Source: Poecilobothrus nobilitatus
Lineage: Eukaryota; Arthropoda; Insecta; Diptera; Dolichopodidae
Length of the DNA: 64,000 nt
NCBI GenBank assembly: GCA_947095535.1
Contig: OX352772.1
Coordinates: 34,863,445-34,927,444 of the forward strand
Reading direction: 5' to 3'
The translations under genes were made by a program, and so were the position numbers. This document shows, piece by piece, positions 11,343-22,810 of the stretch (positions are counted from its first letter, which is position 1; every line of letters starts with the position of its first letter). A model generated the notes under the pieces. That model ran no database searches, was not told where the DNA came from, and saw only the letters and a list, made by a program, of their open reading frames with translations.

Positions 11343-11460
11343 AGTTTTATTTTTATTTATTTATTTATTTATTTATTATTTGTACCGAACTGGCATAAAT
11401 GACAGCCGATATTTTTGGGCCCTTTGCCTATTAGACATGTGGGCCAACTTAAATTATAGT
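11343..11460 (-). mobile_element. Possible LINE 3' end with (AAAT)n tail
   Basis: On the minus strand a GC-richer block reads GTTGGCCCACATGTCTAATA, then GGCAAAGGGCCCAAAAATAT and GGCTGTCATTTATGCCAGTT. It ends in a tandem AAAT tail (11349-11385). A short unique block followed by a microsatellite tail is typical of a truncated non-LTR retrotransposon 3' UTR. The word GTGGGCCAAC recurs at about 32680 near another TTTA tract. There is no coding sequence. Confidence 0.35.
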
Positions 11461-11844
11461 AATAAATGCTTTTATAAAATATTTTAGTAAAAGATTTGAA
11501 TTAGTTTTCCTATGCGAATCTGTTTTATTACAAAACCATAAAGAATCATAAAATTATTTCATCCAAAGGAACTTAAAAAATCATTTAGAAATTTTTTAGT
11601 TAGAAAAAATTTTTTATGAAAAAGATTTATATAAATTACTTTTAAGTATATCTATACATATATTACATAATTAATTTCATGAACAACGTTTATACTATGC
11701 AACTGTAAAGAGAACTTGTAAATGTTCAACAGTAGTAAAAACTATTTTCGTAACATGAACATTTTTGAACATAATACATGTGATTGTAGTAAATATATAT
11801 ATAAAACTATTTCTCTGGAAAAGAAGAAACCTCTTTCGAATCCT

Positions 11845-12190
11845 AAACTTCTTTCAAATTCGAAATCTCTCATATACATATACAATATACATCTACATAT
11901 TTTTGTTAAGAAACATATAATCCTGATTTTTTAACCAACTCTAAAAACGCTCCCAAATTATTCGTTAAATACATATTTCAATCTAACAAATAAACGTTTA
12001 AAATAATGGAAGCTGCCGTACCCAAACCCCTACTAAATAAATAATTAAAATTCTGATTTATGTACCCAAGTATAAAATTCTTCCTAATTCAGAATCTCGC
12101 ATATGCATCACATGCATATATAATATATATACTTATTCTGCAAAAAAGCGTATAACCTTGATTTTCTATCCAACTATAAAATCTCTCATT
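11845..12190 (+). repeat. Diverged tandem duplication, period about 230 bp
   Basis: The stretch from 11848 (TTCTTTCAAATTCGAAATCT through AAACATATAATCCTGATTTT and TTAACCAACTCTAAAAAC) is repeated from about 12078 (TTCTTCCTAATTCAGAATCT through AAGCGTATAACCTTGATTTT and CTATCCAACTATAAAATC). The two copies are roughly three-quarters alike by eye. The 70-codon frame at 11722-11934 lies partly in the first copy and is not conserved in the second, so it is not a gene. Confidence 0.45.
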
Positions 12191-13530
12191 TTTTTTACAT
12201 ACATTTCAACGAAAAAAAAAAAACTTAAATTCTGGCGAACACTCCAATCTTAAATCAACTTAAATCCACTCGAACTGATTTAAATCCAATCGAATGAAAT
12301 TCAATCAAATAAAATACAGTCAAATGACACATCCCATATAATTCAATTAGTATATACGTTATAATGGAAATGGTTTTTTTATATTTGAATTAAAATAATA
12401 TATAGAATATTTTAATAAAATTCAATAACCCTTTTTTTCAGTATTTTAATGATTTTATGTTTTAAAAGTATATATTTTAATTTCAGTCCATTCCATATAC
12501 ACATATTCAATGAGCCACTCTTTAAAAAATAACTCAAATTTTAATTTTAACTTGAATTTAAAATTTTTTATTCGGTTTAAGTTTTAAAATAAATACTACC
12601 TATTGCGCAAAAAAAAAATAAATAATAACACACCTTAGAAAATTAACAAAATTTAACATAATCACAGCTAAAGTATTAAAATTAAAATCTCATTTAAAAA
12701 GTTTTTTTTCTTATTTCCTTTTATTTTACCTAAAATTAATTACAATATAAAATTATAGAGCCGTAATTATTTTAAAACTTTAAAAACAATTCTTTAAAAA
12801 GACAACGAAAATAAAAAAAAATTAGAACACAAATCATTAAAAAAAGAAATAAAATAGTAGAAAATGAAAAATTTAAATTGAAATTGCATAAATAAATTCT
12901 ACTCATGTACCAAACCAAACCAACAATGTATAATTTAAATCTTTATTTATTGCTCATTTTATCCCCCAACTGAATTGCAAGGGGAAAATTGATAAAAAAA
13001 AATTTTTTTTTTTGTCCTCTATATTTAGTACCACACTACTTAATATATATTTTAATTTTTTGTCTCATTCTATTCCGTTACATTTTAATTTTCTACCATT
13101 TATACCATTTTACATTCAATGACTTAATTATTCATACATAGATGGTGGTAGTTATTTGTCCAAAATTTATACAGGATATAAGCGATTTCTTTTATTTTTA
13201 CTTTCTCTTTTTCATATTATTAAAATTATTTTGTGTCTCTTTCTTTATGGTTGGTTTTTTTCTTATATTGGTTTTTAGAAAATTTGTTGTCTCCCACTGT
13301 GCACTGAATTAACAAACAAAAAAAACTAAATGTTTTTTCAATCTCAGCAAAAAAATTATTCCTTATTTTTTTTTTTCTTCCTATTTCTTAACTTACTGTG
13401 TGTTTATTTGTTTGTTCAAACAGTTTTTTTTGTTGTTGTTGTTTTGTTGAATTTAATAAATCTTTATTTAATTTTAAAATCTTCTTTTTCATGTTAATAA
13501 CAATAATGAAATTATTTTTTTTTCTGTTTT
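12191..13530. other. AT-rich non-coding stretch
   Basis: Nothing recognisable. A small word repeat (ATCCACTCGAACTGATTTAA, ATCCAATCGAATGAAATTCA, ATCAAATAAAATACAGTC) occurs at 12253-12320. Otherwise the stretch is T runs and A runs up to the border of the inverted-repeat element. Confidence 0.6.
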
Positions 13531-14796
13531 GTTTTTAGCACATTTCCAAAAAAATTTTGAAAAAATGTGCTTATTAGTTTCACTCTGTCCGTCCGTCCGT
13601 CCCTCCGTCTGTTTACAAAACTTCTACACCGTTAAAGATAGAGAAAAAAAATTTTAACCATAGGTAGGTCTCATAAAAAAAATAATTTTGTGGAACAACT
13701 TTTTCATGTAGCCCCCCCCATTACGGAGCTACAGCCCCTCAAACTTTGAAAAAGCCCTATTTTTAAATGCATATATATTTGTATTTCTTTTATCTTTGTA
13801 AATTAATATCAAAATTATACAATTTTTTTAAATTTAGTATTTAAATTTACCGTTATGTGAAAACCCAATTTTGCATGATTTTTCTACTTTCATAACTCCG
13901 GCACGCTTCTAGATAGAAGCTTGAAATTTTGAGGCAAGAAAGAACTTTCAGAATTAGTATAAGTTTGCTCAGAAAATTTTTTCGGACCACCCCCTGTTTA
14001 TGAGCTATTAGGGCTTAAAAATTGAAAATTTGCTATTTTTAAACACCTGTAACTTAGGAACCTGTACACATTTTACTTCTGCAAGATATAAAACTTAAAG
14101 CTACAATAATATATTTTTACGTGTGTTAAAGGTTTATTTTAATTGTAAAGGGTTCCAAAGTTGCAGCTCTTCAAAATTGCGAAAAAGCCCCATTTTCAGA
14201 TTATATATCTCAGGCTATGCGTAATAGTTTTGCAATCTAAAACCGCCAGAAGATCGAAAATTTTATTATCTATATAAAACAATATCAAAATTATGTAATA
14301 TTTTATAATTTACTATTTAAATTTACCGTTATGTGAAAACCACATTTTGCATGAAATTTCTTTTTTCATAACTCCGGCACCTCTTTAGATAGGAACCTGA
14401 AATTTTGAGACAAGAAATAACTTTTAGAATTAGTATAAGTTTCCTCAGAAAATTTTTTGGTAACGCCGCCTCTTTAAGAGTTATCACGCCTCAAAAATTG
14501 AAAATTTGCTATTTTTAGACACCTGTAACTTAAGCACCTGTACAAATTTTTCTTCGGCAAGACATGAAAATTAAAGGTTTAATAATACATTTTTACGTGT
14601 GTTAACGGTTTTTCTTAGTTATATAGGATTCCGGACTTACCGCCCCTCAAAATTTCAAAAATGTCATATTTTCACATTTTTTCTTATTACATGAAATTTT
14701 TAAATTTTTGTGTAAGTCACACTTCTAAATAGTTTGTATTGAGTTTTGGAAATGTGCGCTTTTAAAAACCGTTGGTTTACATTCTACCTTGTTTTT
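13531..14796 (+). repeat. Left arm of the large inverted repeat
   Basis: The outer end carries GCACATTTCCAAAA at 13538-13551. The reverse complement, TTTTGGAAATGTGC, sits near the inner end at 14744-14757, so the arm itself is bounded by a 14-bp inverted repeat. A GTCC run lies at 13589-13608. Two tandem units of period 476 bp follow: the word CCGTTATGTGAAAACC begins at 13850 and again at 14326, and each unit carries CATAACTCCGGCAC and TTGAAAATTTGCTATTTTTA. A partial unit precedes them. Relative to the right arm, about 45 bases are missing near 13780. Confidence 0.85.
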
Positions 14797-17700
14797 ATTA
14801 AAATGAATTTAAAATGAAAAGGGAAGGTAATGAAAAGTTCTTAATGTCCTGAATGTCCTGCAGTTTATATATTTCGTTCATTATTTCTGTTGTTTTTATA
14901 GTGAAAATCATTACGAAAAATCTGCACACAAATAAATTTATCAGTAGATTTGATTAAAACAAAAATAAAAAAAAAATTTCTAAATTTTTTTTATAACAAA
15001 TGAAAATAACACTAAAAGAAAAAAAGAAAAGATAACTGTGAATAGCAACATTTTTTACATATATGAATTATTCATTATTAAAATGTTAATTATTACATCT
15101 GATAATTAATACGTAGTATGAAAATTATATTATTAGTTTCTTAAAAAAATATATTTTACTCCTACGTATATGCAATTTAAATTTAAAAGCGTATTTTAAA
15201 GTTATTTAATAAAATAAATGTGGACCAACAATCAGAGTAGCCACCGAAAGATCTAAAGCATTACAATTAGGCAAAATTGACTACACTATTTCCATTTATT
15301 GTTACTGGTTATGGTTACTGAAAGAGGAAACCTAATTGCAATGAAACTATTTCACAAACAACTTGCATAAACCAACTACTGCCATTGTTAATAATGATAT
15401 TGTAATACCAACACAGTCTGCACTTATCAATATCTTTAAACTATCACAGGAATACGAAATATCCTTCGATACTACAATTCCTCAAAACAAAGAGAACCTG
15501 TCTTGGCTATTTAATCCAATAAATTATATAGACACATTCATCGCTCTCTATACCAAAGAAACTACAGATATTCTAACATTCCAACAAATCTATCAGTACT
15601 TGGTGCAAAACTGCCACCCTGATACTTATAGTAAAATATTAACGGATGCTCCAAAAACAGAAAGCGGTGTTGCCTTCGGTATAGTTGATGAACAGAAACT
15701 GCTTCTTAAAAAAATCCTAAAACCAGAAACAGAAATATATAACTTGAAGATAGTGGCTATTGAAGGTAGAAATAAAGCCTAGAGCAACAAGATCTAATAG
15801 ACCTTATTTCACAGCTAAGCTGAGAAATAAGGCCTAATTTGCGTAATTTCGCGGTAGGTATTATTTCTCATTTCAAAAGGAATTAAAGTCTATAGGCTTT
15901 ATTTTACTTTAGAAATATTATATTATTATTATATCATTCCAATAGGATGGGAACTGCTGCCTCTGCTACAGCGCTCGCACACGACAACGGTGCAGGGAAT
16001 GCGGGTGCGCGGGGAATGTATGGAATGTAACCCTCATTCCTTTAAAACATTTTTGTTTTGTTTTTCATAAAAATATCTAAATTTTCACAACATTTATTAT
16101 TATTTTTCATAGAGAACAGTCAGAACAGAATGTAGTACTTATGCATGGAAAGCTGAAATATTATTATTTTACTCATGATTTCAAATTTTTTGTAATTAGG
16201 AGAAATTTTAGAGTTGGCTTCAAAATCAGAGTTATTAGCTTTTTCCAGAAAATATTCTGGAAAAGCGGCAATAATTTTTTTGTAACCAACTACAAAATTG
16301 TTTTTGTTTTAGAGTTCCGCATACTCATGCATATTTAGAGTTCCTTATGTAGTCATAAAAAAGCAACTAACCCGTTTAAGGTGCTTGTAAATATATTGTA
16401 CTACTATTATATCCATATAAAATGTATGTATGTATACCTAGTAGTCGGAGCTGGTGTAATTACAGTATTTTGATACTTAACTAAACAAACCAGTACTAGC
16501 ACCATTATTAAAAAAATCGAGTACCAATAATGGGTATTTAAATTTTACTGAATATTTTTTCCAGTATCAGTACTGATACTTGACTAGTTAGTAGTAGCCA
16601 ATTTTGAGTTTGACATTTTCAAATTTTAAAAATTGCTACACTTTATATAATTTCGTTGAAGCGCAAAGCATAAAACGAAATATTGATGAAATAGAAAAGT
16701 TATTAATAGTTTTAATCTCAATAAATCTTTTTGCTGGCGTCTAAATAAAAAAACTTTTCGTTTCATATTCTTGTACAGTAGTTACATCCGAGTAATCAAC
16801 GGCTTGGTGAAGTTAATGATTCCAGAAACTGAAGTTTAGTTAAATTTGAATCATAAATAACTTAGAAGATGTTAGGAGTGGGAAGGAAAAATGAACCTTT
16901 TTCCAATCTACATTTAACAAAAACTTTTCTTTATTTCAACAGTTCAAATATGAAAATTCAAATATTGCCTAATAAACACAAACAAAAGCACAGTAAACCA
17001 ACTAAAAATTAATGAAATAATTCTACAAACTTATATATTATTTGTGTAGAATAATACACTGTTGGTTGTGAAATTTATCAATTCTATTTACATATTAATG
17101 CAAGTCTTGAATGATGCTGTAATAAAAAAAAAAGAGAAACAAAATCAAACAGTATTTTTTTTTTTTTATATTTAAATCTTTGGTAAACATTTTTTCTTTA
17201 AACATTTAAACAAACAAATCTTTCAGCATTTTTACTTTTAATAAAATATGTACATTTTATTACTTTAACGGTAATTAGAGTGAAAGAGAAAAAAATACAT
17301 TTTATTTTTGTATTAATATTCTTGGCAGTACCTTATTTTTATTTATTCACATTAATTTTTGTTTCTATTTATTATTATTTTTTTTTTTATTCATTTCCTT
17401 GCTAATTTATGACAGTCAGATGAATTAATGAGATATTTATGGGAAGCTTTTTTTAACTGTTACCGTTTTTCACTTAATTCAACCTAAAAAGTACATTTTA
17501 AGTGGTACAATTTGAGGAACTTAAAATGAGGAAAAAAAGGAAGAGTGTAGAGTTGAATGTGTCAACTTTAGGATACCCGCACGAAATTATTTAAGTACCA
17601 AAACCGAACTTACTTACTTAAGTTACTTAAGTAACGAGACATATTTATGAAAATTTCGGAGTTGAATGATAGCTACTTGAATCCATTTTGTCAAACTAAT

Positions 17701-20124
17701 AAAATTTTACGGAAGTCATTTCCTTTCAACTTAATTGCTTTTGACCAAATTTCAGATACACAGCTTATTAAAACTTTGAATTGTGTTCATATAAAAGAGA
17801 AGTTATATGATAACTTCTCAAACCAGGAATCGATCTTGTCCAATTTCAATAGTAAAACAGATATTTAAATTTTTTTTTATACGTTAGCCAAACTTTGAGT
17901 TAATGACAAAAGAAGTGAAGGAAAGGAATATTACAAAAATGAGAAAAGGGAATGAGAAGGTAAATTGGATACGAACTTGAAAAGATTCGTTTTGAATAAG
18001 GGAAAATTTTAAAATGGAGTATTTTCATTAATTAACAAAGGGGAACATGTTCCACATTTGAGCAGCTCTCAAAACAAAAAAGTTTCTATAACCAGTTTTA
18101 AAATACCTATTTAAGAATTTTCACACTGTGTAAATATGGACACTTACTGACTCTCTCGTGTTACGTTAGATTTGTTTATACCTCTTATTTATTTGAATTT
18201 ATTTCCGCAAGTGTCCTTACCTACGTGATATCTATAAAAAAAAAACAGATAAATGATATTTCAACGAATATTGAGAGGAGTAAAAGTGATTAACGCAATA
18301 GGAATATAGAGTAATCCTTTGTTCAAAGAATATTGAGTAACCCATTGTTTTTTTAGTTATCACGCGGACGGCCGAAATTACACAGCTTAATCCAGACAGA
18401 ACTCGATCCTGAAGAAGAATATACTTTTCCATACGTATCACATTTCTTTGAGGTGTCACAAATGTAATGATAAATTTATTATACTCTTAGAACTATGTTC
18501 GTACGGATATAAAAAGGAGCCCAGAACAAAAATTTTAAGAAATTGTTGATTTTCATAAAAATTTATACTTACGGTAAAAAACAAAATTAAAAACATTGAA
18601 GGAAAGCATAATATGACATAGTTAAGAACTGCAAAAGAAAAACATACGACAAAAATAATATAAAAAGTTTAAAATATTTGATTTACTTAACAGGGATATT
18701 TTTATGAGCTTTTCTCTTTTTTTTTGGTTTTTTTTTTTTTTGTTTTTGATTATTTTATTCAGGAAAAACTTGCAAAACAAAACTTAATGAGTTTTCATTT
18801 GATTTTATTATAAACTTTGTTGTTGTTTCGTTGAGAAATTTTTATTGGAATAAAATTTGAATTTCAAATTATTTTTCAATTAATTAAATATTAAAAACAA
18901 AAAAAAAAAATAAAAATAAAAATAAATTTTATTAATTCATTTTAATTATTTTGTGAAATAATTCAAAGTGAAGTATTCTAACAGTTCCACCCATCATAAT
19001 AGATGAGGTGAGTTTTGGAAATTTTATTGGTAAAGAAAAGAAAAACAAAATAGAGAATTCATTTTAAATGATTTTGAATTTATTTTAATTTTAATTTTTT
19101 TTTTAGATTTTTAACTATTAAGGCTCAAATTTGCTTATACAATACGTGTACTATTAATTGTAATGGTGAAATAATATAAATGCATTTATATTCTTATATA
19201 TACGCCGAGTAGTATATTTATTTTTTTTTTAATTTTCGATTTTAAATTTCGAACATGATTAAAAGAAAATCTTATAAGTTCCATATATTTCATCTAGTTC
19301 TATTTTAGTTTTTCTTTTCCCCGCACATTATTTCGTAAGAAATTAATTTTCCACTTTTGTTGTTTTACCTTCACGTAACAACCAAAAGATAGGAAAGGCA
19401 TAATAGGTTGGTTATTTTAAATTTAAGGGGTAACTATTGCTATTCAGTAATTACTTCAAAAGATTTTTTTTCTTACTACTAGTTAGTCTGTTAGTCTGTT
19501 AAATCAGGCAGTAACATAGATACATGGTCGAACAGAACAGAAAAGATATGCTAGAAAAATATGGTGACATAATGAATAATGATGTAAAAAAAAATCAAAG
19601 GAATATATATCGGGAATTTATTTCTAGAATTGATGCATACTCAATTGTTACTTGAAACACTACCCGACCATAATGGTAGTAATTTTATCTCAATAACATT
19701 TTAACGCAGTTGAATAAAAATGTTTAAACTTATATTTTTAATAGGATTAGAAAGATCGAAAGAACATTCGGCACTCAACAAACATGGCTTTCATCTGGAA
19801 AGTAAACATTTAGAAAATTGTTATGACTTTTAAAATCTATTTTGTTCTTAAATACGAGGAAAATTTTTTAACTAGGCAAATTAAAAATTATATTATTTAG
19901 TCAAATGGATAAAACTAAGCTTGAACTCAAATCTCAAATTAAAGAAATTTCCTTGTAAAATTTAAGCAAAAATAAGCTTTTATTTCAAAAGGTAAGATTA
20001 GAGGTCAAAGTTAATTTTATGCATTCGACGTATTGAAATGAGTAAAAAGTATGATTCGTGTTCAAGAAGCAAAAGAGAAAAATAAACCTGTGCGAATAAA
20101 TTCAAATCTAAATTGATAGTAAAA
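14797..20124. other. Spacer between the inverted arms
   Basis: The 5.3 kb spacer is mostly AT-rich. It contains the coding remnant at 15225-15782 and a short GC-richer block at 15950-16030 (CGCTCGCACACGACAACGGT and a following GCGGGTGCGCGGGGAATG). A patch rich in AGTAC and AGTACC words lies at 16485-16600. Unrecognised frames lie at 16141-16338 and 17647-17868. A donor-like GAG|GTGAGT occurs at 19007/19008 with no matching acceptor tract. I recognise no transposase, integrase, helicase or polymerase. Confidence 0.5.
15225..15782 (+). pseudogene. Unrecognised coding remnant inside the inverted-repeat element
   Basis: This is the most protein-like sequence in the window. The in-frame reading starts PTIRVATERSKALQLGKIDY and continues for 36 codons to a TAA at 15333-15335 and a TGA at 15342-15344. 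It is then open for about 140 codons to a stop ending at 15782. The open part has balanced composition, with segments such as IPTQSALINIFKLSQEYEIS, LSWLFNPINYIDTFIALYTK, FQQIYQYLVQNCHPDTYSK and VAFGIVDEQKLLLKKILKPE. The nominal start of the longer frame is TTG, and the reading continues through the stops, so the real product was longer. The two stops mark it as broken. No family was recognised. It may be the decayed protein of the element or a captured host gene fragment. Confidence 0.55.
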
Positions 20125-21435
20125 AAAACAAGGTAGAATCTAAACCAACGGTTTTTAAAAGCGCACATTTCCAAAACTCAATACAAACTGTTTAGAATTG
20201 TGACTTGCACAAAAATTTGAAAATTTCATGTAATAAGAAAAAACGTGAAAATAGGATATTTTTGAAAATTTGAGGGGCGGTAAGTCCGGAATCCTATATA
20301 ACTAAGAAAAACGGTTAACACACGTAAAAATATATTATTGAACCTTTCATTTTCATGTCTTGCCGAAGAAAAATTTTTACAGGTGCCTAAGTTACAGGTG
20401 TCTAAAAATAGCAAATTTTAAATTTTTGAGGCGTAATAACTCTTAAAGAGGCGGCGTTACCAAAAAATTTTCTGAGGAAACTTATACTAATTCTAAAAGT
20501 TATTTCTTGTCTCAAAATTTCAGGTTCCTATCTAAAGGGGTGCCGGAGTTATGAGAAAAGAAATTTCATGCAAAATGTGGTTTTCACATAACGGTAAATT
20601 TAAATAGTAAATTACAAAATATTACATAATTTTGATATTGTTTTATATAGATAATAAAATTTTCGATCTTCTGGCGGTTTTAGATTGCAAAATTATTACG
20701 CAGAGCGCGAGATATATACATCTGAAAATGGGGCTTTTTCGCAATTTTGAAGAGCTGCAACTTTGGAACCCTTTACAATTAAAATAAACCTTTAACACAC
20801 GTAAAAATATATTATTGTAGCTTTAAGTTTTATATTTTGCAGAAGTAAAATGTGTACAGGTTCCTAAGTTACAGGTGTTTAAAAATAGCAAATTTTCAAT
20901 TTTTAAGCCCTAATAGCTCATAAACAGGGGGTGGTCCGAAAAAATTTTCTGAGCAAACTTATACTAATTCTGAAAGTTCTTTCTTGCCTCAAAATTTCAA
21001 GCTTCTATCTAGAAGCGTGCCGGAGTTATGAAAGTAGAAAAATCATGCAAAATTTGGTTTTCACATAACGGTAAATTTAAATACTAAATTTAAAAAAATT
21101 GTATAATTTTGATATTAATTTACAAAGATAAAAGAAATACCTGTCGAATGACGTTTTCAGATTGAAAAAATCTTAAGCAGAACATAAGATATATGCATTT
21201 AAAAATAGGGCTTTTTCAAAGTTTGAGGGGCTGTAGCTCCGTAATGCGGGGGGGCTACATGAAAAAGTTGTTCCACAAAATTATTTTTTTTTTGAGACCT
21301 ACCTATGGTTAAAATTTTTTTTCTCTATCTTTAACGGTGTAGAAGTTTTGTAAACAGACGGACGGACGGACGGACGGACAGAGTGAAACTAATAAGCACA
21401 TTTTTTCAAAATTTTTTTGGAAATGTGCTAAAAAC
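20125..21435 (-). repeat. Right arm of the large inverted repeat
   Basis: This is the inverted partner of 13531-14796. It starts inward with AAAAACAAGGTAGAATCTAA and ends outward with GGAAATGTGCTAAAAAC at 21435. A GGAC run lies at 21358-21378, one or two units longer than in the left arm. It retains the block at about 21141-21188 that the left arm has lost, so it is the more complete copy. The minus-strand open frames at 20226-20414 and 21309-21497 are by-products of repeat sequence. Confidence 0.85.
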
Positions 21436-21589
21436 AACAAAAATAGTGAGAGGTAACTCTGTCTCGTATAAATAAATTCAAAGAGACATGAATTCAAATT
21501 TGAAACAATTTCAATGTAGTTAACCCAATAGATTCAAGATATTCATAATTGATTTGTCAATAGATCCATAATATCGTATATTAACTTTG

Positions 21590-22316
21590 CTATGGTGTTT
21601 GTAACCACCAAAAGGAAGCGAGTTAGATATGGACATATATATATATTCTGAATCAGGATCACCTCTTGAGTCTATTTAGCGATGTCCGTCCGTACGCACG
21701 ATAACTCAAAAAATAATGATGCTATCTTGATGAAATTTACACTGTAGGTTAACAATGACTAAATTGCAAATAGGCCAAATCAGATCATGGGTTCGGGTAC
21801 CTCCCATACAACTCCCAAAACCGAATACGCATATCTTCGAAATTAATAAAGATAGAAACTGCAAATTGGATACGAGGGTGTTGTTTCCTGAATCCCTGAT
21901 TTGCCTAAAATTTCAGATGGTTCAGATTAGGATGGTTGTTCGGGTATCTGCCACACAATTCCCAAGACCAAACAAGCATATTATCGAAATTAATAAATAT
22001 AAAAACTTGAAATTTGATATAAGAGTGTTCTACCCTGTTCTGATGATGGCTCTAAAATTGGAGATGAATTGGGGTGGTGGTCCGCGTGCCTTCACACACT
22101 TCCCAGGACCTAACAAGCATATTTTCGAATTTAATAAAGATGGAAATCTGAAATTTTGTACAAAGGTTGTAAAAGCATGTTTTTTTTTAGCTTAAGTATA
22201 TTAAATACCTAACTAAAATAACTTATGGATTTTTAATTTAATTTGAATTTTTTGGTTGTAGGGTATAAATAAGTCGGTTGCATCGACTTACTGTTACTTT
22301 TACTTGTTTTAGATTA
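21590..22316 (+). mobile_element. Helentron/DINE-1-like element with three internal units
   Basis: It starts near GGTGTTTGTAACCACCAAAA and GGAAGCGAG, then TATATATTCTGAATCAGGAT, GAGTCTATTTAGCGATGTCC and GTCCGTACGCACGATAACTC. From memory this order closely resembles a widespread Drosophila repeat linked to DINE-1/Helentron elements. Next come three tandem units (CATATCTTCGAAATTAATAA at 21830, CATATTATCGAAATTAATAA at 21977, CATATTTTCGAATTTAATAA at 22118), with periods of 147 and 141 bp. The end is GGGTATAAATAAGTCGGTTG followed by CATCGACTTACTGTTA. The 146-codon open frame at 21755-22195 is a read-through of the three units and should not be called a gene. Confidence 0.65.
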
Positions 22317-22414
22317 AACGATAGAATCTAACTCGATAGAATCTAATTTTTAATTTTTCTGTTATTTATCAATTATTTCAAATTTCAAAAACAGAGTAAT
22401 GTTCAAAAATGAAA

Positions 22415-22810
22415 GGTTTTTAAAAGCGGATCCTTTCCAGAAAATAGTTTAACGATTGAAGATATTTTTTTTTCAATTTAAGAATATTAAAACATGCAAT
22501 AATACAACTTTGTAACTTTAATTTTTGCGTTTTTCTCTTAAAAAATTCGCATCAAATTTTAAGTTACAGATCTTTAAAAATAAGAGATTGTTAATTTTTG
22601 AACCCGTCTAGCTCTTAAACAACATTTTGAAGTACATAAAAATTTCTAAAATAACATATCTACTAATTCTAAACGATCCGGGGTGTGTATTAAAGGCATG
22701 AAGGAAGCAAAAAAATGTTGCAAAATTTGGTTTCCATATAACGGTAAATTTCAATACTAAATTGCCACAAAATTGTATAATTTTTATAAAGTTCCGTAAT
22801 ATGAAAGTAA
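22415..22810 (-). repeat. Degenerate copy of the inverted-repeat arm
   Basis: It lies in the same orientation as the right arm. It begins GGTTTTTAAAAGCGGATCCT and TTCCAG (compare GGTTTTTAAAAGCGCACATT and TCC). It runs through one 476-bp-type unit and ends with GGTTTCCATATAACGGTAAA, TTTCAATACTAAATTG and GTATAATTTTTAT. The divergence is clearly larger than between the two arms at 13531 and 20125. It shows that the arm sequence is a dispersed repeat family. Confidence 0.6.

Larger units (their letters stand above)
13531..21435. mobile_element. 7.9 kb foldback-like element with 1.3 kb inverted arms
   Basis: The left arm (13531-14796) and the reverse complement of the right arm (20125-21435) match almost base for base over more than 1.2 kb. 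Both start with GTTTTTAGCACATTTCCAAA and both end inward with ACCGTTGG, TTTACATTCTACCTTG and TTTTT. The spacer is 5.3 kb. The left arm has lost about 45 bases present in the right arm at about 21141-21188. Each arm carries a GTCC/GGAC tetranucleotide run, a 476-bp tandem repeat, and its own short inverted ends. No transposase was recognised. It could be a foldback-type DNA element, or an inverted duplication of a dispersed repeat flanking unrelated sequence. No clear target-site duplication was found. Confidence 0.75.

Noticed and set aside
13589..13613. GTCC tetranucleotide runs as a CRISPR-like or telomere-like array.
   Set aside because: They are short microsatellite runs at a fixed position within the arm repeat, present also at 21358-21378. 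They have no spacers and are not terminal.
15363..15782. Start of the 139-codon frame at 15363 as a true translation start.
   Set aside because: The codon is TTG, and the coding-like reading continues upstream through two stops to about 15225, so it is the interior of a broken frame.
21755..22195. 146-codon open reading frame with apparent internal protein repeats (PNTHIFEINK, PNKHIIEINK, PNKHIFEFNK).
   Set aside because: The protein repeat is the translation of three tandem DNA units of a Helentron-like element. The copy at 7875-8140 carries the same DNA without a conserved frame.
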